Below, piece after piece: positions 25,264 to 34,779 of a stretch of 64,000 nucleotides of DNA. Position numbers and translations under genes: made by a program. How positions within the stretch are numbered: position 1 is the stretch's first letter; each line of letters starts with the position of its first letter. This DNA is from UBA4660 sp002405435 (GTDB taxonomy: Bacteria; Bacteroidota; Bacteroidia; Flavobacteriales_D; Sanyastnellaceae): positions 22,839 through 86,838 of the forward strand of contig DAIOCL010000001.1 of assembly GCA_036747335.1 (NCBI GenBank). Reading direction: 5' to 3'. The notes under the pieces were generated by a model. The model saw nothing but the letters and a program-made list of their open reading frames with translations, had not been told where the DNA came from and searched no databases.

Positions 25264-27048
25264 TCAGAATGCGAAAGTCCCGCCTCCCAGGGCGGCTGCC
25301 GCGATGTTTCTGCGGCATTGAATGATGTCAATGGGCTCGGTTTTGGTAAACCGGCGGATACCCATCATCATCATGCGCATGGTATCGCCTTCGGCAATAG
25401 CCGACACGGCTTCTGCACCTGAACGGCCTATCCGTGAAGCAGCATCGTAATAGAGCGCGCGCATCAGTTCGGTCTGAAGCCCGCAATGGTCTGTTCCCTT
25501 TGTTTCGGCCAGTTTCCAGGTTCTCAGCAGGGCGCTCTCTGCGATATACGTCTGTATGACCATATCGGCGATGTTCATAAGCACTTCCTGCTCCTTATCG
25601 AGCTGCATCATAAATTTTTGAACGGCCGCGCCGGCTGTGAGCAATACAGCTTTTTTGAATCCTGACAGGTAATGCCGGTAAGTTTCAAATACTGATTCTC
25701 CGCCGGAAGGCATTTCGGGGATACTCATCAGTTCGGCAGAAACCCTGAGTGCCGGTGTCATCAGGTCAAGCTCTCCCTTCATGGCTTTTTTGAGCATCAT
25801 GTCTACCATCAGCAGCCTGTTAATTTCGTTGGTTCCTTCAAAAATCCGGTTGATGCGAGCATCGCGGAAGGCCCTTTCTACTCTGGATTCTGCGCTGTAG
25901 CCCATACCGCCATGGATCTGCACGCCCTCATCGACCACATAGTCGAGCACTTCACTCCCGTACACCTTCAGGATGGCACACTCAGGCGCGAACGAGGCAA
26001 TGCCCTTCAGCACTGCCTCCCCTTTCTCCATGCCGCCGGCTGCCAGTCCGGCAATGGCATCGTCTATGTGCTGGGTTGCCCGGTAGAGCGCGCTTTCCAG
26101 GCCGTAAACCTGTACAGCCATCGTGGCTATCTTATGGCGAATGGCTCCGTATTTGGCAATGGGACGTCCAAACTGCTGGCGCTCGTTGGCATAGGCAATG
26201 GAATCGCGGAATGTGGCTTTGGCACCGCCCAAGACGCCGCCCCCGAGTTTGATACGCCCGATATTGAGAATGTTGACCGCTATTTTGAATCCGCCTCCCC
26301 GCTCTCCCAACAAGTTGCCTGAAGGCACACGAACCTGGTTGAAAAAGACCTGGCGTGTCGATGAGCCCTTGATGCCCATTTTCTTTTCCTCCGGGTTGAG
26401 GGTTATGCCGTCCATCGTTTTGTCGACAATAAAGGCCGAAAGGTTTTCATCATTGTCAATCTTGGCAAATACCGTAAATACATCGGCGAAGCCGCCATTG
26501 GTAATCCACATTTTTTGCCCGTTTAACACGTAGTGTGTGCCGTCTTCGCTGAGAACAGCGCGTGTTTTTCCGCTGTTGGCATCACTGCCGCTATCGGGCT
26601 CCGTGAGGCAATAGCAGCCCTTCCATTCGCCGGTTGCCAATTTGGGAATGTACTTGCGCCGCTATTCGTCCGTGCCATAATAGAGGATGGGGAGGGTACC
26701 AATGCCGGTGTGGGCGCCGTATGCCACCGAAAAGCTATGACCCGCGCCCAGGGCCTCGGTGCACAACATGGTCGTCTTGAAGTCAAGGCCCATGCCGCCT
26801 AATTCTTCGGGAACCGAAATCGACAGCAGCCCCAGTGCTCCGCTTTTGTCGAGCAGTGCCTGCATAAGTCCATCCTCCTGGTGGTCAATGGCCTCGAGGC
26901 GCGGCGTGATTTCCTGAGCAACAAAATCTTCACAGGTTTTTTTCATCATCAAGAGTTCTTCGGTGAACTCTTCTGGAATGAATACCTCGGATGGCTGTGA
27001 ATCCCTGACCAGGAATTCACCTCCGGTAATGGGTTTGGTGGATGTCAT
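25264..27048 (-). pseudogene. Acyl-CoA dehydrogenase gene interrupted by one in-frame TAG
   Basis: The minus-strand frame from ATG 27048 (start MTSTKPITGGEFLV) to the stop at 25264 contains one internal stop, TAG at 26662-26664. Around it the protein reads LYYGTDE-stop-RRKYIPKLATGEW; in relatives this position is commonly Gln, so a single C-to-T change of CAG explains it. The part after the stop has CYCLTEPDSGSDA, KMWITNGGFADVFTVF, RQVFFNQVRVPSGNLLG and QIHGGMGYSAESRVERAFRDARINRIFEGTNEI, all normal. Full length would be 593 residues, the usual size for the long form with a C-terminal extension. It catalyses the first beta-oxidation step. Last gene of the fad operon; fragments are 26662-27048 and 25264 to about 26660. 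Confidence 0.85.
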
Positions 27049-27177
27049 GGGTGTGTTGCGATCTTGGTTTTGCTTGCGGTCACTTCAGCAGTCTGTTGGC
27101 AATGTTACGCGGACTGCTGTTATTTTGTTATGCATGCTTAGTTAAATTTTCATATCCATTCGCAGGCTCAGTGCGCC

Positions 27178-28353
27178 TCAGAGCCGTTCGTATATCCCTG
27201 CGGCGCCCTGCCCGGTTCCCACGCACATGGTGACCATACCATATCGCCCATTGCGGCGGCGCAGTTCGTTAAAAAGCTGCACAGACAGCTTGGCGCCGGT
27301 GCACCCAAGGGGATGTCCGAGGGCAATAGCGCCTCCGTTGACATTGACGATACCGGGATCCAGCCCGAGGGTTTGCATGACTGCCACCGCCTGTGATGCG
27401 AAGGCCTCGTTGAGTTCGATGAGTCCGACGTCACCGGCCGAGAGTCCGGCGCGGCGGAGAGCGGCGGGTATGGCATGCACAGGGCCGACGCCCATAATTC
27501 TCGGCTCCAGCGCGGCCACATGGTAGGCAACCAGGCGTGCGATGGGTTTTTCGTTGAGCTCCCTGAGCATCTTCTCGCTGACGATCATGACAAAGGCGGC
27601 TCCGTCGCTGGTCTGGGAAGAATTGCCGGCGGTTACCGTGCCATTTGCGTCAAACACCGGTTTCAGTTTTGCCAGTGCTTCGGGCGAAGTATCGTGCCTC
27701 GGTCCTTCATCGGTGGCGACGGTATAGCTGCGTTCCGTGCGCCGCTCCGCTTCATCAAGAAAAACCTCCCTGACTTCGACCGGAACGATTTCTTCGGAGA
27801 ACTTGCCTGACGCGATGGCGGCGAGGGCCTTACGGTGCGAGTCAAGGGCAAAGGCATCCTGGGCTTCGCGGCTCACCTTGTATTCGGCTGCCACGGCTTC
27901 TGCAGTGAGGCCCATACTCCAGTACCATTCGGGGTGGGTACGGATTACGGCGGGATTAGGCACAATACGCCATCCTCCAAACGGAATCGGCGACATGGTT
28001 TCCACCCCGCCTGCGATGATGCAGTCGGCCAGACCCGCGTGAATCTTCGCCGATGCGATCGCGATGGTTTCCAGTCCGCTGGCACAATAGCGGTTTATGG
28101 TCATGCCGGGCACCTTGACCGTATCGAGCCCCATCAGCGCAATCATGCGGCCTATGTTGAGTCCCTGTTCAGCCTCGGGGGTTGCGTTGCCGACCATCAC
28201 ATCATCGATACGTGCCGGATCGAGACCGGGCACATCGGACACAAGGTTTCTTACCACGGCAGCCCCGAGTTCGTCTGGGCGGTAAAACCTGAAGAGGCCA
28301 CGCGGGGCCTTGCCGACAGCAGTGCGTTTTGCGCGTATTATATAAGCGTTCAT
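27178..28353 (-). CDS. fadA: Acetyl-CoA acyltransferase (thiolase)
   Basis: 391 residues. Nucleophilic Cys in NRYCASGLETIAIAS, the His motif IALGHPLGCTGAKL, and the second catalytic Cys in MVTMCVGTGQGAAGIYERL at the very end. LIELNEAFASQAVA is also diagnostic. It cleaves 3-ketoacyl-CoA with CoA in the last beta-oxidation step. It lies 64 bases downstream of the multifunctional dehydrogenase/hydratase gene and upstream of the acyl-CoA dehydrogenase, completing the pathway in one operon. Confidence 0.94.
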   Translation of the reverse strand: MNAYIIRAKRTAVGKAPRGLFRFYRPDELGAAVVRNLVSDVPGLDPARIDDVMVGNATPEAEQGLNIGRMIALMGLDTVKVPGMTINRYCASGLETIAIASAKIHAGLADCIIAGGVETMSPIPFGGWRIVPNPAVIRTHPEWYWSMGLTAEAVAAEYKVSREAQDAFALDSHRKALAAIASGKFSEEIVPVEVREVFLDEAERRTERSYTVATDEGPRHDTSPEALAKLKPVFDANGTVTAGNSSQTSDGAAFVMIVSEKMLRELNEKPIARLVAYHVAALEPRIMGVGPVHAIPAALRRAGLSAGDVGLIELNEAFASQAVAVMQTLGLDPGIVNVNGGAIALGHPLGCTGAKLSVQLFNELRRRNGRYGMVTMCVGTGQGAAGIYERL

Positions 28354-28417
28354 GTACGTGAGTTTTGATTATAGCCGGCTGAAATATGCCCGTGCGTATG
28401 AGCGCGTGCAACGGTCA

Positions 28418-30823
28418 TCAGTTCCTGAGTATTTTTCCGGTAGTCACCAGGCTTTGCATTCTTTCGAGTGTTTTGCGCTGCATGCACAACTCCAGGAAGG
28501 CCTTGCGCTCGAGGTCGAGCAGGTAGGCTTCGCTGACGCGTGTAGGGGCACTCAGGTCTCCACCGGCCAGCACAAATCCGAGCTTTTCGCTGATGAGCTG
28601 GTCATGCGCACTGATAAAATTTCCGCTGCGCATGGCATTGGCTCCGCCGTAGACGATACCCAATGCTTCATTGCCCAGCACGGTGATGTCTTTGCGCGGC
28701 ACCGGCTGGGTGTAGCCGCCATTGGCCAGCTCAAGACAGGCCTCTTTGGCGCGCGCCAGCTGAAGATCCCTGCTCATGATTACCTCATCGACACCCGGCC
28801 GGAGGTAACCGAGATCGAAAGCCTCCCAGGCAGAGGTGGAAACCTTGGCCTGGGCAATGGTGAGAAAACGGTTTCTGAAGGTATTTAGGCGGATGTCTCC
28901 TTCGCGCAATTCGTCGCTGATGCGCAGGGCAAATTCTTTGGTACCGGCGCCACCGGGAATAATGCCTACACCAAATTCTACCAGGCCCATATAGAGTTCG
29001 GCATGGGCCACCACCTTGTCGACGTGCAGGTTCAGTTCGCAGCCTCCACCCAGTGCCAGGTTATGGGGGGCACCCACCACGGGCACCGCTGAGTAACGCA
29101 TGCGCATGACCACCTGCTGAAAGGCCCGCACTGCTACATCCACCTCTTCCATTTCCTGCTCGGCTGCCAGCATGAAGATGAGTCCGACGTTGGCTCCGGC
29201 AGAAAAATTCTCACCATCGTTGTAGAGTACCAATCCGCGATAGTCGCGCTCGGCCAGGTCCAGAGCCTTGTTTAACCCTTCAATGACCTCACCGCCGATG
29301 GTATTCATCTTGGTTTGCCAGCTGCAGCAGAGTATACCATCGCCCAGGTGGCGCACCTTGACGGCGGCATTTTGCCAAACCACTGATGACGCAGGCAACT
29401 GGGCGAGCACCAGTTGTGCTTCCGGGGCGGGTACCTGCCGGTATGATTTCGACGCAGGGTCGTAACAGCGTTTTTTGCCGTTTTCGATCTTGTAGAAAGA
29501 TGCAATACCGGCCGCCGCCATGTCAGACACCCATGACGCCGTGGTGTGTCCTGCAGCAGAAGCCGCAGCGTTTCCTGCCTCCAACCCGACGAGATCCCAG
29601 TATTCAAACGGTCCCCATTTCCAGCCAAAGCCGGCTTTCATAGCCTCATCGATACTATATATATGGTCGCTGATTTCGGGTATGCGGTGGCTGACATAGG
29701 CAAAGAGACCGCCGAAGGACTGGCGGTAAAAATCACCGGCCTTGTCTGTTGCCTGAAAAAGCATCTGGAAACGTGCTTCATCATTTTCGAGTGCGCGCGC
29801 CTGGTCGAGGGAAGGGATACGCACCTTCTTTTTTTCTCCGTATTCCAATGTGACCAGGTCAAGAGCGAGGATTTCGCTTTCACCGTTTTCCTTTCTGACT
29901 TTTTTATAAAAACCCTGTTTGGTTTTATCACCCAGCCAGCGGCGGTTGATCATTTCGGAGAGGAAAGGAGGAATTTCAAAAGCAGCCGATGCTTCGTCTG
30001 CCGGGCAATTGTCGCGCACGCCGTTGGCCACATGCACCAGCGTAGCGAGGCCAACCACATCACAGGTGCGGAAGGTGGCGCGCTTGGGTCGGCCAATGAG
30101 CGGACCGGTGAGCTGGTCCACTTCGTCAATGGTCAGTCCGGAAGCCACTACCTGATGGAAAAGCGCCTGTATGCCGTAAACCCCGATGCGGTTGGCGATG
30201 AATGCGGGGGTATCCTTACAGCGTACCACGGTCTTGCCCAACCAGCGTTGTCCGTAGTCTTCCATGAAGGCGATTACTTCAGGCAGCGTGTCGGGGCCGG
30301 GAATCACCTCCAGCAAGCGCAGATAGCGCGGGGGATTGAAGAAGTGCGTTCCGAAAAAGTGTTGTCTGAAATCTTCGCTGCGCCCTGATGCGAGCAACTT
30401 CACCGGTATGCCCGAAGTGTTGGTGGTAATAAGGCTCCCGGGTTTTCTCACCTTTTCGACTGCCTCAAACAGCTGTTGTTTGATGTCGGGGCGCTCCACC
30501 ACGGCTTCCAGGATCCAGTCGCATGTAGAAAGCAGCGCCATATCGTCTTGGAAGTTTCCGGTGGTGATTCGCGATGCCCATGCTTTGCGGTACAGCGGCG
30601 CAGGAGAGGAGCGGATGGCAGCGTCAAGCGCCTCATTGACGATTCGGTTGCGCACCTGCTTGTCGTTGAGGGTCTTTCCTGCCGCGGCTTCCTTTTCGCC
30701 GGGCTTGTCAGGAACGATGTCGAGCAATACGACGCGCAGGCCGGCATTGGCGAAATGACAGGCAATGCGGGAGCCCATAACTCCGGAACCGAGGACTGCC
30801 ACCTGGGTGATGGTTCTTTTCAT
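28418..30823 (-). CDS. Bifunctional 3-hydroxyacyl-CoA dehydrogenase / enoyl-CoA hydratase
   Basis: 801 residues. The N-terminal NAD-binding domain has VAVLGSGVMGSRIACHFANAG and the dehydrogenase signature FGTHFFNPPRYLRLLEVI; a C-terminal hydratase/isomerase domain (about 500-700) has FSAGANVGLIFML and LALGGGCELNLH, with GVGIIPGGAGTKEFALR. This domain order, dehydrogenase first and hydratase last, is that of Bacillus FadN-type enzymes and not of E. coli FadB. It performs the middle two beta-oxidation steps. Start is 19 bases downstream of the MarR gene. Confidence 0.92.
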   Translation of the reverse strand: MKRTITQVAVLGSGVMGSRIACHFANAGLRVVLLDIVPDKPGEKEAAAGKTLNDKQVRNRIVNEALDAAIRSSPAPLYRKAWASRITTGNFQDDMALLSTCDWILEAVVERPDIKQQLFEAVEKVRKPGSLITTNTSGIPVKLLASGRSEDFRQHFFGTHFFNPPRYLRLLEVIPGPDTLPEVIAFMEDYGQRWLGKTVVRCKDTPAFIANRIGVYGIQALFHQVVASGLTIDEVDQLTGPLIGRPKRATFRTCDVVGLATLVHVANGVRDNCPADEASAAFEIPPFLSEMINRRWLGDKTKQGFYKKVRKENGESEILALDLVTLEYGEKKKVRIPSLDQARALENDEARFQMLFQATDKAGDFYRQSFGGLFAYVSHRIPEISDHIYSIDEAMKAGFGWKWGPFEYWDLVGLEAGNAAASAAGHTTASWVSDMAAAGIASFYKIENGKKRCYDPASKSYRQVPAPEAQLVLAQLPASSVVWQNAAVKVRHLGDGILCCSWQTKMNTIGGEVIEGLNKALDLAERDYRGLVLYNDGENFSAGANVGLIFMLAAEQEMEEVDVAVRAFQQVVMRMRYSAVPVVGAPHNLALGGGCELNLHVDKVVAHAELYMGLVEFGVGIIPGGAGTKEFALRISDELREGDIRLNTFRNRFLTIAQAKVSTSAWEAFDLGYLRPGVDEVIMSRDLQLARAKEACLELANGGYTQPVPRKDITVLGNEALGIVYGGANAMRSGNFISAHDQLISEKLGFVLAGGDLSAPTRVSEAYLLDLERKAFLELCMQRKTLERMQSLVTTGKILRN

Positions 30824-30842
30824 GCGGTTTGATTGATCTTGT

Positions 30843-31295
30843 TTATGTTTTTTTTACCTGCCGGCCAAAGATGTCGTCTTGCTCCATGATGCGGTTAATC
30901 TTTTGTATCACCTGAAAAAACTGGTCGAGCTGTGCGGCCGGAATGCGGCTTGCGAGGTATTCATTGAACCGTATGACCTTTTCTCTTGCCCTTTCGCGCA
31001 TGGATCTCCCCTTTCGCGTCAGTTTGACCAGAACCACGCGGCGGTCACCTTCCCGGGCTACACGCACGATAAGTCCGTTTTGTTCCATGGATTTGAGAAT
31101 ACGGGTGAGTCCGGTGGGTTCCATACCCATCTTCGGACCCAGTTTGGTGGCCGGAGTTCCTTCTTTGTCGATGCTCAGGAGTACATAGGCAATGGCCATG
31201 GTGGAGTCATAATGGGCAGCCTCGGCATTATAGAGTTTGGAAATTTTGGCCCATGCCCATCGTATGTGGAAATCAACGGTCTCTTCGGGCTTCAT
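30843..31295 (-). CDS. MarR-family transcriptional regulator
   Basis: 150 residues with the winged-helix pattern ATKLGPKMGMEPTGLTRILKSMEQNGLIVRVAREGDRRVVLVKLTRKG. It is the first gene of the operon that continues with the three beta-oxidation genes, so it probably controls them in response to a fatty acyl ligand; the ligand is inferred from context only. A full -33/-7 promoter is visible immediately upstream. Confidence 0.9.
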   Translation of the reverse strand: MKPEETVDFHIRWAWAKISKLYNAEAAHYDSTMAIAYVLLSIDKEGTPATKLGPKMGMEPTGLTRILKSMEQNGLIVRVAREGDRRVVLVKLTRKGRSMRERAREKVIRFNEYLASRIPAAQLDQFFQVIQKINRIMEQDDIFGRQVKKT

Positions 31296-31316
31296 GCGGT
31301 GACGATTCAGTGGCTC

Positions 31317-31349
31317 CTAAAGTACAACCGGGTCACGGGTGCCCGCAAA
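31317..31349 (-). promoter_or_regulatory. Promoter of the marR-fad operon
   Basis: On the minus strand TTTG (31346-31349), 21 bases, then TACTTTAG (31317-31324): a good match to the Bacteroidota TTTG / TAnnTTTG promoter. The box ends 21 bases before the MarR ATG. Confidence 0.6.
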
Positions 31350-31394
31350 CAAATTGGCAAAGGTTGAAAGCAGCTGAAGACAACCCCATGAGCA

Positions 31395-32045
31395 TCAGGC
31401 CAGCAAGCCGTCTTGCATCACCAACTTCCTGTCTGCCAATGCAGCGAGTTCTTCGTTGTGCGTGACAATAACAAAGGTCTGCCCGAAAGTGTCGCGCAGG
31501 TTGAAAAACAACTGATGCAGTTCGCGGGCCCTGGCGGAATCAAGATTGCCGGAGGGCTCGTCGGCGAGAATGACATCGGGGTTGTTCATCAGCGCCCGGG
31601 CCACCGAAACGCGCTGCTGTTCGCCGCCGCTGAGCTGAGCCGGCTTATGTTCCATCCGGTCTGCCAGTCCTAAGAAACCGAGCAATTCACCGGCGCGCTT
31701 CTCCGCCTCTGACCGGCTTTTGCGCGCAATAAATGCAGGAATGCACACATTTTCCAGCGACGTAAATTCCGGCAGCAGGTTATGGAACTGAATGATGAAA
31801 CCAATGTGTTTGTTTCTGAACCTGGCCAGGCCCGAGGCTGACTGGGCGAATACGTCGGTGCCGTCAAATTCGAGGCGGCCGCTATCGGGATAGTCGAGGG
31901 TACCGAGGATGTGCAGCAGGGTGCTTTTGCCGGCACCGCTGGCCCCGACAACCGACACCACTTCACCCCTGCCCACCGCAAGATCAACGCCCCGCACCAC
32001 CTGCAGGCTGCCATACGCTTTCTTGATTCCCGTAGCCTTGATCAT
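31395..32045 (-). CDS. lolD: ABC transporter ATP-binding protein, LolD-like
   Basis: 216 residues. Walker A GASGAGKSTLL, Q-loop FIIQFHNLLPEFT, ABC signature LSGGEQQRVSVARAL, Walker B VILADEPSGNLD and the H-loop IVTHNEE. LLPEFTSLENV and EPSGNLDS are typical of the LolD/MacB subfamily that powers lipoprotein release from the inner membrane. The permease partner (LolC/E) is not adjacent. CcmA is an alternative that I consider less likely because of these motifs and its distance from the ccm operon. Confidence 0.82.
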   Translation of the reverse strand: MIKATGIKKAYGSLQVVRGVDLAVGRGEVVSVVGASGAGKSTLLHILGTLDYPDSGRLEFDGTDVFAQSASGLARFRNKHIGFIIQFHNLLPEFTSLENVCIPAFIARKSRSEAEKRAGELLGFLGLADRMEHKPAQLSGGEQQRVSVARALMNNPDVILADEPSGNLDSARARELHQLFFNLRDTFGQTFVIVTHNEELAALADRKLVMQDGLLA

Positions 32046-32127
32046 TTCTGATACTTCACTGATTGCCCTGCAAATAACGCACAGGGTGTCAAAAAAAACA
32101 CCATGCCATTTGCACCCCGGGTAATTC

Positions 32128-32135
32128 TATCTTCG
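32128..32135 (+). promoter_or_regulatory. Putative -7 box of the sucC promoter
   Basis: TATCTTCG (TAnnTTnG) ends 18 bases before the sucC ATG. A TTTG is present 15 bases upstream (32109-32112), shorter than the usual spacing. Confidence 0.4.
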
Positions 32136-32153
32136 CGCGACATTTTTATCGCT

Positions 32154-33365
32154 ATGAATATTCACGAATACCAAGGCAAATCCATCCTCGCATCCTTCGG
32201 GGTGCCCATTCAGCGTGGCGTTGTAGCCGCCACTCCGGAAGCAGCGCTGGAAGGGGCGCGGCAATTGCAGGCAGAAACAGGAACCGGCTGGTTTGTTTTG
32301 AAAGCCCAGATCCATGCAGGGGGACGTGGAAAAGGAACCATTACCGAAACCGGCTCCCGCGGTGTTGTGCTGGCCAAATCGCTGGATGAAGTGCCCCTGA
32401 AGGCCCGTGATATTCTGGGCGGACACCTGGTGACCCTGCAGACCAAGGCTTCGGGGAAAAAAGTCAACAAGATCTATATCGCTGAAGACGTATATGGGCC
32501 GGGTGCTTCAGCACCCAAGGAATTCTATATGTCGGTACTGCTCGACCGCGCCATCAGCCGCGTGGTAGTGGTGTACTCTCCCGACGGCGGGATGAACATT
32601 GAGGAGGTAGCGCACAACACACCCGAACGCATTTTCAGGGAAACCATTGATCCGCTGACCGGGCTCACGGATTTTCAGGCGAGAAAAATTGCCTTCAACC
32701 TCGGTCTGGGAGGAACGGCTTTCAAGAACATGATCGGCTTCGTGAAAAAACTCTACAAAGCCTATGTTTCCATCGATGCTTCCCTGTTTGAGATCAATCC
32801 CGTGCTGAAAACATCCGACGACCGGGTGATCGCGGTGGACGCCAAGGTAAGTCTCGACGGCAACGGTCTCGACCGCCATCCCGATTATGCGGCCATGCGC
32901 GATACGTCGGAAGAGGATCCCATTGAAGTGGAAGCTTCCAATGCCGAACTGAACTACGTAAAACTCGAAGGCAACGTAGGTTGTATGGTGAACGGTGCAG
33001 GGCTGGCCATGGCTACCATGGACATCATTAAACTCAGTGGCGGAGAACCAGCCAACTTTTTGGATGTGGGAGGAACGGCAGATGCGAAAAGGGTGGAAAC
33101 CGCATTCAGGATAATCCTGCGCGACACAGCGGTGAAGGCCATTCTCGTCAACATTTTCGGTGGAATCGTGCGCTGCGACCGTGTGGCACAGGGTATAGTG
33201 GATGCCTACCGGAATATCGGAGAAATACCCGTGCCCATCATCGTACGTCTGCAGGGAACCAATGCGCGTGAAGCCAAGGAATTGCTCGATGCTTCGGGAC
33301 TCAAAGTACATAGCGTGATTACCCTGCAGGAAGCGGCAGACAAGGTGAGCGCCGTGCTCAAATAA
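32154..33365 (+). CDS. sucC: Succinyl-CoA ligase (ADP-forming) beta subunit
   Basis: 403 residues from ATG 32154 (MNIHEYQGKSILASFGVPIQRG). ATP-grasp features KAQIHAGGRGKG, LFEINPVL, and the C-terminal CoA-ligase part GCMVNGAGLAMATMDIIKL, FLDVGGTA, and NIFGGIVRCDRVAQGI. It works with SucD in the TCA cycle step that makes ATP from succinyl-CoA; sucD is not adjacent, as is common in Bacteroidota. The in-frame ATG at 32103 is upstream of the predicted promoter box and is rejected. Confidence 0.95.
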   Translation: MNIHEYQGKSILASFGVPIQRGVVAATPEAALEGARQLQAETGTGWFVLKAQIHAGGRGKGTITETGSRGVVLAKSLDEVPLKARDILGGHLVTLQTKASGKKVNKIYIAEDVYGPGASAPKEFYMSVLLDRAISRVVVVYSPDGGMNIEEVAHNTPERIFRETIDPLTGLTDFQARKIAFNLGLGGTAFKNMIGFVKKLYKAYVSIDASLFEINPVLKTSDDRVIAVDAKVSLDGNGLDRHPDYAAMRDTSEEDPIEVEASNAELNYVKLEGNVGCMVNGAGLAMATMDIIKLSGGEPANFLDVGGTADAKRVETAFRIILRDTAVKAILVNIFGGIVRCDRVAQGIVDAYRNIGEIPVPIIVRLQGTNAREAKELLDASGLKVHSVITLQEAADKVSAVLK

Positions 33366-33378
33366 TGACATTCCGGGA

Positions 33379-33942
33379 ATGCGGATTCTGGTAGTAGACA
33401 ACTACGACAGTTTTACCTATAACCTCGTGCATGCGCTGACCTGTCACGCAGGTGTCGATGTGGTTGTCGAACGAAACGATGCGGTTCGCTTAGACCTGGT
33501 TTCCGGATATGACGGTATTGTGCTGTCGCCGGGACCTGGTATACCGGAAGAATCGGGTCAGTGTCTCGGTATCATTCATCAGTTTGCGGAAACCAAAAAA
33601 ATACTGGGCGTATGTCTCGGCCATCAGGCCATTGCGGTGGCAATGGGAGGCCAGCTGAAAAATCTTGCATCGGTCAAACACGGCATTGCCACCACCGCAC
33701 ATCAGACGAGGCACGATGTGCTGTTTGAAGGAATTGAAGACGCCTTTCAGATCGGGCATTATCACAGTTGGGTGGTGGCGGAACCACTGCCCACCTGCCT
33801 TGAGGTGCTTTCCATCGATGACGATGGCGAGGTGATGGCCATGAGGCACACTGAATTCAATCTCTGCGGTGTTCAGTTTCATCCCGAAAGTATCCTGACG
33901 CCTGCAGGTGCCACCTTGCTGGGCAACTGGCTGAGGAGGTAA
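33379..33942 (+). CDS. Class I glutamine amidotransferase, anthranilate / aminodeoxychorismate synthase component II
   Basis: 187 residues. RILVVDNYDSFTYNLVH at the start, LSPGPGIPEESG, the nucleophile Cys in LGVCLGHQAIA, and the His-Glu pair in CGVQFHPESILTP. It provides ammonia from glutamine to a chorismate-using synthase: TrpE (tryptophan) or PabB (folate). No component I gene is nearby, so TrpG and PabA cannot be separated, and the protein may serve both. Thirteen bases after sucC; the last gene before the AT-rich block. Confidence 0.88.
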   Translation: MRILVVDNYDSFTYNLVHALTCHAGVDVVVERNDAVRLDLVSGYDGIVLSPGPGIPEESGQCLGIIHQFAETKKILGVCLGHQAIAVAMGGQLKNLASVKHGIATTAHQTRHDVLFEGIEDAFQIGHYHSWVVAEPLPTCLEVLSIDDDGEVMAMRHTEFNLCGVQFHPESILTPAGATLLGNWLRR

Positions 33943-34059
33943 TGCCTGGTGGACACTTTTAGCCGTGATGCTGATGTGGTTATGACGAGGGCAAGGCTTC
34001 CTGAGTCCCTGGCTGGTTAACATCAACCCGTATGGCTTTTCGCGAACACAAACCCGTTA

Positions 34060-34779
34060 CTACCTATTCAACCATTTTTTAAAACGTCCGATCCGGTCAA
34101 TCGACACCAGAATAACATCATTGTTATCCGGCTCTGGTTTAATATGAACCCTTAATCTTGATTGAGAAATCTGGTTTATTTTCACAATTGATGATATCGA
34201 AATCAAATAGTTGCGGTTTATTCTCAGAAAATCGTTGGGATTCAGTTCTTCTTCCAAAGCGACTAACGTATCTTCCAGTAAATATCTTTTTCCATTGAAA
34301 CCTACTGCCATCGTGTATTTGTTTTCATAAACAAAATAACTAATGTCTTTGGTAAAGACAATGGCATAGGATGTACCTAACTTAATTAGAAATTTTTCCT
34401 TATGCCCTTTTGGCAGATTACTTTCGTTGAACTGGGTGTACTTGATCAGACTTTTTTCCAGCTTTTCCCGGGTGATTGGTTTGATAAGATAATCAATCGT
34501 ATTTAGCGCAAATGAATTTATTGCATATTCCGAATAAGCTGTTGTGATGATAATTTTTGACTTGATTAGTTTATCTTCAAAATAAGACAAGCTGTTCACC
34601 TCATGCATGTTAACGTCCAGGAAAATGAGATCCGGCTCATTGTATTTAAGATATTCCAAAGCCTCATGGATGGTCGCTATAGTCTTCTCCACTTTGACAT
34701 TATAATCTAAGGAGCTAATAATCATTTTGAGTTGATCTGAAACCAACTGTTCGTCTTCAATAATGATGGCCCGTATCAT
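34060..34779 (-). CDS. LytTR-type response regulator
   Basis: 239 residues. Receiver domain with acidic pocket IIEDEQ, phosphoacceptor Asp55 in LIFLDVNMHE, TTAYSEYAINSF and the Lys in DYLIKP; C-terminal LytTR DNA-binding domain (about 130-239) including VALEEELNPNDFLRINRNYLISI. Its start overlaps the kinase stop by one base. It is the last gene of the operon, so it probably regulates the operon itself; see the repeat pair at 39140-39169. Confidence 0.92.
   Translation of the reverse strand: MIRAIIIEDEQLVSDQLKMIISSLDYNVKVEKTIATIHEALEYLKYNEPDLIFLDVNMHEVNSLSYFEDKLIKSKIIITTAYSEYAINSFALNTIDYLIKPITREKLEKSLIKYTQFNESNLPKGHKEKFLIKLGTSYAIVFTKDISYFVYENKYTMAVGFNGKRYLLEDTLVALEEELNPNDFLRINRNYLISISSIVKINQISQSRLRVHIKPEPDNNDVILVSIDRIGRFKKWLNR

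Noticed and set aside
31395..32045. ABC ATPase as the missing CcmA
   Set aside because: Its motifs (FHNLLPEFTSLENV, DEPSGNLDS) are those of LolD/MacB and it is 28 kb from ccmB.
32508..33401. 297-codon frame antisense to sucC
   Set aside because: Shadow of sucC; low-complexity His-rich translation without family features.
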